This document shows, one piece after another, positions 40,900 to 51,554 of a stretch of DNA of 64,000 nucleotides; the stretch's first letter is position 1; the number at the start of each line of letters is the position of its first letter. The notes under the pieces are model-generated. The model had not been told where the DNA came from and ran no database searches. It was given only the letters and a program-made list of their open reading frames with translations. Source of the stretch: Adiantum capillus-veneris (lineage: Eukaryota > Streptophyta > Polypodiopsida > Polypodiales > Pteridaceae); the NCBI GenBank assembly GCA_014529385.2, contig CM043946.1, forward strand, positions 21,880,577 through 21,944,576, given 5' to 3'. The translations under genes and the position numbers were made by a program.

Positions 40900-42100
40900 A
40901 AATAGATTGATATTAACAAAAATATAAAAGGTGTCCCTCTCCTCATTTAATAATCTAGTGGTCCTTGAAGACGAGCACTCTCTTTTATTTAATGCGAGCA
41001 CCTTTTTCAGAAGGTAGATGCGGTGCATTTGATACGGGATACGTCATCACTAAAACTCAAAAAGTCACAAAACTATCAAGTGGTGGAAGATTTTGAAACT
41101 TTTGATACTGCCAATGCGTCCGGAACACACATATCTCCTAGAAATGAATGTCCAATTGCCTCGCTTAGACATCCAAAGAGGCCAAAAATGTCAAACACCC
41201 CTAAAAGAACATTTTACTAACGGCGCACGAGGGGGCATTTCAAAATTTTGGAATGCCTCCTCGCGCGCCGTTAGTAAAAAGGCCCTTTTTCCCTCTTTTT
41301 AGGGAGCTTTTTGAGAGGAAAATGTCCAAAAACCTCTAAAAAGGGGCTTTTTGGAAAGATAAGTGTCCAAAAATCACTAAAAAGAGCTTTGTACTAACGG
41401 CGCGAGAGGGAGCATTCCCAAATTTTGGAATGCCTCCTCGCGCGCCGTTAGTAAAAAGGCCCTTTGTTCCTCTTTTTAGGGAGCTTTTTGAGAGAATAAT
41501 GTCCAAAAACCTCTAAAAAGGGGCTTTTTGGAAAGATAAGTGTCCAAAAATCACTAAAAAAAGCTTTGTACTAACGGCGCGCGAGGGGGCATTCCAAAAT
41601 TTTGGAATGCCTCCTCGCGCGCCGTTAGTAAAAGGGCCCTTTTTTCTTTTTTTTAGGGAGCTTTTTGAGAGGAAAATGTCCAAAAACCTCTGAAAAGGGG
41701 CTTTTTGGAAAGATAAGTGTCCAAAAACCCCTAAAAATGGGCTTTGTACTAACGGCGCGCAGAGGGGCATTCTAAAATTTTAGAATGCCTCCTCGCGCGC
41801 CTTTAGTAAAAAGCCCATTTTTGGGGGTTTTTTGACATTTTTTGCCTCTCCGGATGTCGGAATGAGACAAGTAAACATTCGTTTTTAAGGTATTTTGGCG
41901 TTCCGGATGCATTGGTGGTGTCAAAATACTCAAAATCTATCACTATTTTACAGTTTGTGACTTTTCAACTTTCAGTGATGACGTAAGCTGCATTGAATGC
42001 GCCGCACCTGCCTCCTGAAAAAGACGCTCGCATTAAATAAAAAAGTGACCGTTTTCAAGGACGATTGGGAATATAAATCTACTTTTCAGAGTGTCTGGTT
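40900..42100. mobile_element. foldback element with long inverted repeats
   Basis: Left arm about 40900-41215 and right arm 41808-about 42100 are reverse complements with roughly three quarters identity (shared TTTTATTTAATGCGAGC, ACGTCATCACT, GCGTCCGGAAC-type pieces). Between them lie four tandem 177-bp units, each with a 60-bp hairpin. It has no coding capacity and is inserted in the gypsy leader. Superfamily not determined. Confidence 0.7.
41216..41807. repeat. four 60-bp hairpins at 177-bp period
   Basis: Hairpins at 41216-41275, 41393-41452, 41570-41629 and 41748-41807. Each reads ACTAACGGCGCGCGAGGGGG to its centre CAAAATTTTG and back. Linkers carry TTTTTAGGGAGCTTTTTGAG and GGGCTTTTTGGAAAGATAAG. 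Confidence 0.92.
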
Positions 42101-42227
42101 GTCCTTTTGGACGTACTCACAAGGTGCAAGTGCATTTTAAAAAAAGTTTCTAGAGAGAGAAATACAATTTCTTACAAGGCCCTCCAAATGACCTCCGAAA
42201 TTTTCTAATGCCATGAGGAACTTGGGT

Positions 42228-42312
42228 TCTTGTGGTCTTGGGTTCTTGGGGGTCTTGAGGGTCTTGAGTTCTTGGGGTTCTTGAGGGTCTTGAGGTTGTT
42301 GAGGTTCTTCTT
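42228..42312. repeat. minisatellite GGTTCTTGAGGGTCTTGA
   Basis: Irregular 9-18-bp units of GGTTCTTG and GGGTCTTGA in the gypsy leader. Confidence 0.7.
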
Positions 42313-42647
42313 TCGCTTGCAATCTGTGTTAGAGAAGGCTCTTCTCTTCACCCGAGTTCTACTCTTTTTCGCGGGCGCACCCCTTGGCGGCCTTGCACTC
42401 ACACCAAGGTTGCTTTTTCCCACCTCACGTCGATTGGCCGGCTGCTAAGTGCATGGTCCGCTCTCAATGAGTGAAAAGAGGCACAAGGGGAGGCTAGACA
42501 AGCCCTTCTTTCTTGGGTTTCCTATCAATCTTCAAAAACACGATTAGGAATCGACATGCCCAAGTGAACTTGGGTTCGTGCGACCTCAACAAGAATTTTT
42601 GTTGTTGTTGTGGTTCTATCCTTGAGTTATACAGAACACTTCCAAAT

Positions 42648-42658
42648 CTCTGATACCA
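42648..42658 (-). promoter_or_regulatory. primer-binding site (initiator tRNA-Met type)
   Basis: TGGTATCAGAG on the minus strand, the canonical initiator-Met site, directly after LTR end TTACA. The same arrangement occurs on the plus strand at 56513. Confidence 0.8.
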
Positions 42659-42659
42659 A

Positions 42660-44276
42660 TGTAAGGTGCAGCAGAAGTGAATGTTGAACTTTGCTCAAGA
42701 TGAGTGCTCCGAATTGTGCTCAAGGTTCCTTTTACTTACGGAAGGGAGAGCCTTCCGTTCCTTTTAGTTAGAGAGTGCAATGGACACAAACAAAGTGATG
42801 AACACTGTGAATGAAAGTGCATGAGACTGAGAGATAGTGAGAGAAGAGAATACGACACAGAGAAGTTGTCAAACTTTCCTCCAAGAGCCCCACTCTCGAT
42901 GGCAAGAATGGTCTACTATTGATTGCACAATCTGATACAAGGGCTGATGCAATGAGTCTAAATGCTCTGATGTCGATGTCAACGGTGTGGACGACGAGGA
43001 CGAGGCTAATGTTGAAAACTGAGTGCTTTGAATCGGCAACTGCTGCACCAATTCGGGGGCTGATTTGCTAACTTGATGGCTGCAAAAATGGTGCTTCCTA
43101 TCTGCTGAATTTGTTGCCTAAAAATGCTGAGGTTGCTGTCCTTCTAACGCTGGATCTGGCTATCCATAAATGGTGTCTTTATGGTGCTCAAAAGCTGCTG
43201 CAAAACGCTGATATGATGCTGTTGGAAATGCTACCAAATTGCTGTAAATACGCTAATCTTGCTGGAGCAGAATCACCTATTACAAGCTGGGAAAAATGCT
43301 GATGAGGCTGGCTAAAAACACAGATTGTAGGGGTTGAAAACGCTGGCTATTAGGCTCCAAAACACCAGGTTGAAGGGGGGGTCGTCTTGCTGAGAAGGGT
43401 CTCCGAAGGCCTGCTGCACTGAGTATCTGATGCTCTCCTTCTTCTTCTCCCAAATAGTGCTAGCTTTTGTTTTCTTATATATTATCTTAGCAATATTGCC
43501 CTACCTAGTTCCCAACAAAAGTCACTTAATAAATAAGTGAAAAATGTCAAAAATAGGAAAAATAGGTTTAATGCACTGGAAAATTCCCTTGATGGATTCT
43601 GATGGGAATGCTGATGATCCTGCTGTGTGCAACCGGAGGATATGCATCTACTCTAAGTGACTGGTTATGCACGGTCTGTGAACAAACTCACAAAAGTGCC
43701 AGATCACTTCCTATGCTAGACCGACTTGATTGAACTGAACCCGTTTCATGATGTAGCTTGTGGACTAGAGGAAGGTGAATTCCAGCCCTCGATGATAGAG
43801 GAAATCAAGGTCATCAAGGAACACGTACAAATTGTCAAAGAGAAAAAGAAACAGAATGGGGAAAAGATGTCCTCGTGGGTGGACGTAATCACGAAGACAC
43901 ATAGGGTTGGATGTGTCACGTGAAAATTGCAACTTTTCACGAAGTTGTACGCTCCAAGCTCAAAGATCTAGTTCAAGAACTGATAGAAACGTTTCCGACA
44001 TGGTGGGACTATTTTGCAGAAGGATTAATTTGCAAAAGCTCAAGGATCATGGATTTTAGAAATAGAATAGGATTTTGGATCATGGATTTCAGTTTGGCTT
44101 CCAGTGAAAGGGAGTAAATGCTTGAAAGGTCGAAGGGTGACCAGCTTCCATACTTATAGCACTTGGCCCTTGCAAGTAGGACCCCTTAACTTATGCCTGG
44201 CCCTCGACTCCTAGCCGGACTGAGCCATTCAGTCCCTGGCCTTTGGCCTACTGCCCGGTCCTACCATTGGCTTGAC
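42660..44276 (-). repeat. LTR of minus-strand gypsy element, outer border tentative
   Basis: The inner end CTGCACCTTACA is fixed by the primer-binding site. At the other side, minus-strand CTAAGAGGGGAGTAA (44277-44291) looks like a polypurine tract followed by TGTCAAGCC, an LTR start. If these belong together the LTR is 1617 bp (TGT...ACA). Contains a TATA box and many GCTG-rich short repeats (42960-43400). Alternatively two LTRs abut here. Confidence 0.45.
43476..43483 (-). promoter_or_regulatory. TATA box in LTR
   Basis: Minus strand ATATATAAG, about 820 bp upstream of the primer-binding site; probable promoter of the minus-strand gypsy element. Confidence 0.4.
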
Positions 44277-44380
44277 ATTACTCCCCTCTTAGAGAAGCAT
44301 TTTTCTCCTCAAAAACAAAAGTAATGAGATCTTCCTAAGAACACAAATGTTTTTTTTCAGTGGCAAGCTGTCTGTTGGAT

Positions 44381-44572
44381 CGGAGCATTTTTTGGCCCTA
44401 AACTGCTCTTCCGAGGTCGGATTTGAGCACTGTGACATTGTAGACTGGGGTTTTTGGGCGTTCCGGACGCAATGGCGCTGTCCATTTTGCCAAATTCCTC
44501 ACAGATTTTCTTCTGTTTTTCTGTGTAATCTTCTCCGGTGAGTGAAGCCTCTGCTTAACTTTGTGGTTATCA
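44381..44572 (+). repeat. LTR fragment related to gypsy 5099-14224
   Basis: Matches about 5740-5915 of the 5' LTR (CCGAGGTCGGATTTGAGCAC, GACATTGTAGACTGGGG, TTGCCAAATTCCTCAC) with moderate divergence. No matching partner nearby, so a relic of an older copy. Confidence 0.8.
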
Positions 44573-46067
44573 CTTGAGTATGCTAAACAAGTTATCACAA
44601 CTAAGATGTACCCAAAAAAGTATCTCTTTTCACTTTCCATGAAAGTAACTTGCTGACATCGCTCATCAGTAAAGTTTAAGTCCTTGACTTGTTATCTTCT
44701 CTATCAGTAAACAACCCCACCATAACTAGTGTTCAAGGTTGAGAACCTGAAGTATACATGAAGATCTAACTAGAGCAATAAATTCTTACTAATTGGATTG
44801 CTTGGTGCTAACGTACGCACTTTGCATTTCCTTTAGCACAAGATTATACTTTGTAATCTACCTAATCTGCCTATCCCCTTTGATACTAACAATACTGAGG
44901 TGTGTTTCCCCAAGGTTTACAAACAGCCCCCCAAAATGATTGGTAAATGGGGATCACAATGTCGTACTATAATGTTGAGGAATCAACAATGGCATGCATA
45001 ACTTGAAAGATCCACAAGCACCCAAATTGAGCCATGATCTCTATTACTGATGGGTAGATCCAAAGTAATGTCATAGAGATACTGCATATAGAGTGAAAAA
45101 TGCTTCATAAGCAATGAATTTGATGAATACATATGCCACTTCAAATCAGCCTTTGTTAAACAGTAGGGCGCATAAGCGTTGCTTCATAAAACAACGAATT
45201 TGATGAATATGTATGCCGCTCCAAATCAGCCTTTACTAAACACTAGGGCCCATAACACCTAGTGTGCGTGCATTTAGCAAAAATAGATCTGAACCTGTAT
45301 ATGTTCTAAGAATTGACCACTCTTAGTGCTGTAGATAAAATAGACAATCCACTCAAGTTGGAATTGTATTCACAAGTAGATCTTCTCTAGACCCGAACAT
45401 TCCATAATCTCGGGTTTTTGTAAACAAACGTGCTATCTAAAATGCTTGCTTCATCGATGCACCTTGGTAGAGATAAGCATTTACGAGTTTGAGACTTTTA
45501 AAAACTCAACTTGATCTTCACACTCAAAGTGTGTAGTGCTAAAATAACAACCAAAAGATTAGTAATGGCAAGATCTTGCTTGCTCATGAAAATCGATGGG
45601 TACTCAACTCAATAGAATTGTTCAATCTTGAAAGCAATCGCTGATGGATTAAAAACCGATGGCTCTTAGCCATTCTAAAATAGGTGGCAATAGATGGCTC
45701 TGAGCTCTTCCTGTTAGTGTATTGACATAGAAAGATTTTAGTAAAATCATGCCTGATTTCACCTTTCCCGCAGAGAATTTGAAAAGAGAGAGAAAGAGAA
45801 TGCTGGGTTGAGGAAAACCCCTTATTCTAATGAGTTGTATGTCCCTTGCATATGCTTCAGTGCTGACCATGTCTTGTCATAACTTATCCTATAAGCGTAC
45901 AACAATGTGCTTGTACAACTCTCTCGTAGAGAGAGGTAACATAAGTCACTTCTTGACCCACCTAACTTATATGTGGTCATGACCATACCAGGGTGATTTA
46001 AGTATGACACTTTTCCTAGTGACGTATGTATGGCACTTTGCCTGTAAATAAACATAAATAAATAAAA
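44573..46067. other. no gene recognised; one 80-bp tandem duplication
   Basis: 45105-45260 holds two copies of an 80-bp unit (GAATTTGATGAATA at 45116 and 45196; AAATCAGCCTTT in both). Frames at 45649-46055 (minus) show no motif. Confidence 0.5.
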
Positions 46068-47776
46068 ATGTTGACATTAGTCACTTACCTTGTCCTTGAC
46101 AGAATAGTTAGTGTTATAGCAAAAGAGCGAATAGTAATGAGATGGAATGATGTCAATCTCACTAACATGCCATGCACACAGAGGTGTAAGACCTTGGCGA
46201 CATTGATGGCCCTACAGACTGAGCTTAACGAGATTAAATTGCCAGAAGTTTATGGGCTATGGGTGTTGCACTATGCTTTAGGTGATGCTCTAGTATATTG
46301 TGGTGCCCATCAATGCTATGTTCTCTAAATGGTATTTGATCCAATATATTGTAGTGATCTTCAAAAGTAGGTTCAATATGGATAGGTATTTTTGGGTATA
46401 CATTGTGGTTGCTTTCTGTTGGATCCAGGAATAGCATATTTGTAACATAAATACTTGAAGTTGATTTATATAGGAAATGTATGCTCATGTGCATATTATG
46501 TTGATCCAGTGCTAGGGCAATTCCTTCTTATTGCATTTGATCTCGAGGGCTACTGAAGTGCAGATTGCAGATTCAAGGATATCAATTATTTTCTTATAGC
46601 AGGTTACTTGGCACTAGGTTTTGTTTTTGGATTTATGCGATGAGGAAATAGTTTTTGGTTTTGTGGTCAGTAAGTTTACATGGCTAGCTTCCATTTGAAT
46701 TGTTTGGACAATTGATGAAGTGTCTTCACATATTTTGGGTTGGTTTCATTGCCGGAACTTGAAATGAAGGACTTGACGACCATTCTGTGTGCAGACACAC
46801 TAAGGTATACTTGAGCTTGACAAAGTTCCCTAAATCGAGCTTGATGATCAAGACGTGTGCACAACTAACTAGAGCATACTTGAGTTTGGCGGGGTTCACT
46901 GTACAAGTTTTCACTTAATTGAGTGTGTTGGAGATACAAAAAATATGGTTCAAATAATTGTGATGGCAGCTACCAAATAATAAAGTTAGACCATTGGCGA
47001 TAGGTGTTAAACCTTATATTTTGTTGCGTCTACTTACCATTTAGGTGAGCGTGATGGTAAGGAGCTTAAAGTGCTTATAGCAGATGCAGATTGAAGACCG
47101 GTTGGTATAGACTAAAGGTTGTTCGGGTTTAGATGGGGTAGATGTCGTGCCGCTCTGTTTCCATAAAGGGAAAAAGAGTAGAAGGATGCAAGCTAAGCTT
47201 CTTTAAAGCCTATACTGTTATTAAGCAATGACCACGGCTTGATAACATGCAAGGGTTAATGATGAATGTATGCTAGATGTGTGGTTTTAATGGGCTAGGA
47301 ACTATGTGTTTGATGCTAAAAGTGGGTATATATTCTCAGCAATGCCTTGGTTGATGAAGGTGTTAGAGAAATTTTTTGTGCTTAGTAATGTTTAAGTCGA
47401 AGTACATGGCACGTGTGGTCATCTCGTGGAGTCGGGTTTTGGACCACACTAAAACGGAATAAACCCAACATGGTTTGGATTGGGGTGCTAACAAAGTCAT
47501 TTACTGTGCTTGGAAGTGCTTCAATTGAATTGTATATCGTGGTCGGCTAATGGAGACACGAATGATGTGCTTAACAGTGCTTTGGCCGATACATATGTCA
47601 AATGTGGTGCCTTTACGAAAGCTCATCAAGTTCTTGATGAACAGTGTGTCTTGAATTTTGTGATAGGCAATGCCTTGGGTGATATATATGCTAATTGCGG
47701 TGCCGTTATGAAATTAAAGGAGGGCTACCCAAGGGAATTGGGTCAATGGCCACCCAAGGGAGACTGCCCAAGGTAA
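46068..47776 (+). pseudogene. PPR-like remnants
   Basis: At 47510-47720, NSALADTYVKCGAFTKAHQV and IGNALGDIYANCGAV have the spacing and wording of plant PPR repeats (ALVDMY.KCG). At 46260-46340, LGDALVYCGAHQCYVL and MVFDP are weaker matches. The sequence between is full of stops. Plant PPR proteins bind organelle RNA; this is at most a relic. Confidence 0.35.
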
Positions 47777-47796
47777 TTTAAATGGAAAGGGTTTAA

Positions 47797-48171
47797 TCTA
47801 TACTATATATTAAGGAGACTGGTTTTCCAGTGCCATGTGTCAAACTTTGCTACATCCGGTGAGTTCTGGTTTATATGAGTGAGAGAGAGGGGGAGAGAGA
47901 GAGAGGGGGGGAGAGGCTGTCGAAGGCGGCCGGCCGTACTAGTGAGTGTAAAAAGGGGAAGAAAATAAGGCATGGTGACCTGGGAACAGGGCGAAGGCAG
48001 CGAACATGGGAAGAGAGAGCTCGCGCAGGGCTCTGTGCAGCTCGGTCGAGCTCGGGCATGAAACAAAAGATGACCAGCTTGCTAGGGCGCCTCCATTTGG
48101 CATTAGCTGCACTAATTTTTGAGCGGGCTCAAGCCCGGATTGCCATGTCATCAAGGGTCCGTGCCCACTAG
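47797..48171 (+). mobile_element. possible non-autonomous Helitron
   Basis: Starts TCTATACTATATATTAA preceded by A and ends ...GCCCACTAG followed by T, the A/T insertion and TC...CTRR ends of plant Helitrons. A small hairpin CGGGCTCAAGCCCG is near 48124-48137, somewhat farther from the end than usual. 375 bp, contains a GA-rich stretch. Confidence 0.4.
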
Positions 48172-48960
48172 TGGTAGGGGGAGGAGAAACAAATAGCAAG
48201 TGGTAGTAATTGCATTCAAAAGGGAGGGGAAGTTTATAAATAGGAGATAAGTTCTCTCTCAGAAATTGGAAAGGGGAAGCTGCTCTCTAGAACCTATCCG
48301 AAGCTCCCATTATCGAGCTTGAAGAGCCATAGCCATTCCTCTCTTTCTCGTGGCTTCTAGAGTTGCAATCTCCCTCTCACCATCATAGCCGAGCTCCCAT
48401 ATCCCTATGCTTTTATATCTCTCTTTCATCGTCATTTTTACCGAACAACCATAGCATAATCTCTCTCGATCACCTTTGTAATCCTAAACTGCCACAATCA
48501 AGCCATGATGTTTTCATCTCTTGGCAATAAAGAGAGCAACAAGGAGAGCAAGAAGGGAGGCATAAAGAAGGACTATAAGCAGGGAAATAAGAAGATGATT
48601 GGGAGGAGAATTGCATAGAGGAGGAGAGAGCTCAGTGGCAATTGCGGCAGAGAAGAGCTCCATCATCTTCAACACCATCATTGGCAATATCATCAAAAAA
48701 AAAAATCCTATTAATCACGGTGATAAATCGGGTTAAACCATTGTGAGAAGCTTAAACTCCTTAACCCTAATGTTATCCAAATTATGGTGTTGTTAACGGC
48801 TCCCTTTGATTGTTGTTACTTGAGGTATATTTATGCTCATGGTGATGGTTGAAGTTATTTGTGTCTACTCTTCTCTCTCACACACATCTCTCACAGCTAC
48901 AGGTCCTGCACCTTCTCGGCTCACATTTCGAACACAAATCCCCCGACTTTAATGAAGCTA
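48172..48960. other. no gene recognised
   Basis: CT-rich plus-strand sequence with short frames and no motifs. Could be part of an LTR belonging to the promoter-like block that follows. Confidence 0.45.
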
Positions 48961-49248
48961 AATTCTTATTGGCTCTCAGGGTAAGCTATCCAATGATATT
49001 TAAGCTAACTCATGGGATGTTCAATTCTGATTGGTTCCCTTAGTAGGCTATCCAATGGAATGAAGGCTAGCTCATGTGATGCTCAATTTTATTGGTTCTC
49101 TTTGTGGGGCTATCCAATGAGATTCAAGCTTAATATAATCAAGCTTAATTATCATTGGTTCTTCAAGTTGGCTAGCCAATAGGATTCAAGCTTGGTTGAG
49201 GGTAACATGGCTGGGTGCTTGACATGTGTCTTTTATGCCTTATATAAA
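48961..49248 (+). promoter_or_regulatory. CCAAT array with TATA box
   Basis: Four imperfect 62-bp units. CCAAT at 48990, 49052, 49114 and 49176 (exact 62-bp steps) and ATTGG at 48968, 49030, 49091 and 49154. TATATAAAAG at 49241-49250 lies 60 bp behind the last CCAAT. Each unit thus offers two NF-Y type boxes in opposite orientation. The layout is that of a strong Pol II promoter, host or LTR; no gene was found downstream. Confidence 0.6.
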
Positions 49249-49250
49249 AG

Positions 49251-50930
49251 AAGTGACTTCTCTAGCGTGTGTACACGCGCGCGTTCTCTCTCATCTCCCT
49301 ACATCTAGGGCTCGCACCTCAAGTGGCGTCTCATGGTAACCTTAGAAAACATTTTAGATAGCTTAAAATACCTAGAGTTAGCATTAGAATTTCCTATTAA
49401 TCCCAATCCCAATGGACTTTAGTACCTTCCTTTTGGAGGTTTAATGAAGCTTACCCTAAAGTTATTTCAAGCTTCATTGGGTTCACATTGCTCTTTGGTA
49501 GACTCTCTCTTCTCTTGGTCCCCTATTGAGAAAGGCCTAGCAGCACATAGTAATGTTCTAACTCTTGTTCTCATTATCCTCTCATTTTAAATGACCAGTT
49601 TAAGATGAAAATGAAATGGCCAATTTAAAATGAAAACATCAATTGACAAAGTTAGATATTAAATTTTATGACACAATTAATCCAATTCATGACCTGGTTT
49701 AGCATGGATCTTATGGCAACATCTAAAACATTTGGTTTCAATAGACTTGTTGGATTTTTTATTACATCTTCTTGCACATAGATGGTCTTGATTAGAGATG
49801 TGTCTTTTGTGCTTGTCAAGGATAAGGGTATTGCGCACTGAAAGACAATAATAGAGGCTTCATGGTGGGATGCCTTGAATGTTTTGGCATGTTTTTGTCT
49901 TACATTTCTTGCATCAATCAATAAAATTATGGAAGATCTTGAGGTGTACTCCATGGAGCCCACCAAGTTGTTTCTGAGAAAAGAACTCTCTCCTTTGCAA
50001 TCTCTTACCCACGTCTCGTGGTTGTATGACAATTCAATTTCATGGCTATACTTGGCATAGCACAGGTCTTTAAAACATTGATACCTTGTCAGTTTCAAGA
50101 ACTATATTTTGGGCATGGAGGTAGCAGATTTGGCCTACCTAGAGGTTACAAACGTAGTTGAACACAATCACAGTAGCAGAGCCAATCCATGGAACAACTT
50201 CAAACAAGAATATGGTTGACATGCGAGTGTTTGCCAACTGTGTATGCTTCTTTAGTGCCAGATAAAAGCCAATGAAGCCAGTAAAGCGCAAAAAATGAGA
50301 ACAAGGGCATCTTCGATAAAAGGAACTTCTTTTCAACATTTTGCATACATAGATTTGTTTTCAAAGCCAAGTGTTTGTTTGGCAAGTCATGGTTAGGGTT
50401 TATCTTGATTGACAAACTCGAAGCACCAAAACCTTCCAATGGATACTGTTTTCTTTTGGAAGACATATGCAGTATATTCCTGAACAAACGATTTTTTGCT
50501 TATGACTCTGCAAAGAAAGATGCCTTTGCTTTCGATTGATGAATAATGAGACCATACTGAATGTGTCCTGCATTATTTAGAAGACAGTAAATAGAGGCTC
50601 CTTATATAGGAGTGGAGTAGGCACCTAGGGCTTACATACCGCATGATGCAAGCCTGCAAGATGCATTTAACATGCACCACAAGTTCCAGCATGCCAAGAG
50701 GCATAGACTGCAGCATACATGACTCGGATTCGTAGTGGGTACTCATGGGCCTGGCGCTACGTGCTCGAAGTGGGACATCACTCACATGGGAGGCATAGGC
50801 CATAGCCCATTGCAAGCATAGATGTATAAATATGCTCGGCAGTGGGATAATACTACCCTAATTAAAAGGTAGAGGGTTCACAATGGAGTTCAACAAAGAT
50901 AGAGAAAGAGTCTCTCTCTCTCTCTCTCTT

Positions 50931-50961
<31 letters not shown>

Positions 50962-51554
50962 ACCATACATCATCAAAAGGGTTTGCATATTAAGTCCCTC
51001 ATGGCTTCAGAGTTGCATAGTGGATACAAGCACGATGAAGCCTAGAACCAAACAAACATTAGATACAAGGAATCTAGAATACCAAAGAGATGGCATCGAG
51101 TTGCTTGCTATTAGCAAGTCAAGTTGTCCTCTTTTAACTCTCAATGTGCATTGCACACCAAACTGCAACACTTGTTATCAAAACAAATCAAGTTCAAACT
51201 TGTCCATAAGGTTTTGAGAAAAAGCAATCACATACAAAACAGATATTTCAAAAGCAATGCTTACCCATCTTCAGATTGCTCAAAAATTCGTTAAGAGCTT
51301 CAATGCTGCTGAGCTTGAAATGAAGTTAAATTTCTTCTCAATGCAGCAAAAGATAAGGTTGTACACATGGAACACCAACAAGATGCAGAAATCTTCAACA
51401 AAGTTAGAAATGGTTGAAGCCCTTCATCCCTATGGATCGCAAAATGTATTGGCACATTCAACGCTGCGGATTCAATCACTGAGCCTGCCTCTTAGCATGG
51501 AATTTTCACAAGATCGTACCTCATTAAGCTTCTGACAGCATCAAGTACAAGACA
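49251..51554. other. no convincing gene; CT/CA microsatellite at 50909-50962
   Basis: A 148-residue minus-strand frame at 49652-50098 has no motif. (CT)n followed by (CA)n lies at 50909-50962. Nothing else to support. Confidence 0.45.

Larger units (their letters stand above)
38691..42660 (-). mobile_element. gypsy element: leader, gag and protease part
   Basis: On the minus strand: primer-binding site 42658-42648, leader with a foldback insertion, gag 40781-39282, protease and linker 39300-38753. The rest of pol is missing beyond the LTR of the inserted element. Stops and frameshifts occur throughout gag. Confidence 0.7.

Noticed and set aside
47803-48199. Overlapping frames of 86-98 residues on both strands
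   Set aside because: GA-rich, low-complexity DNA of the possible Helitron; no motif.
49652-50098. 148-residue minus-strand frame
   Set aside because: No family motif and no coding-like composition contrast; not supported.
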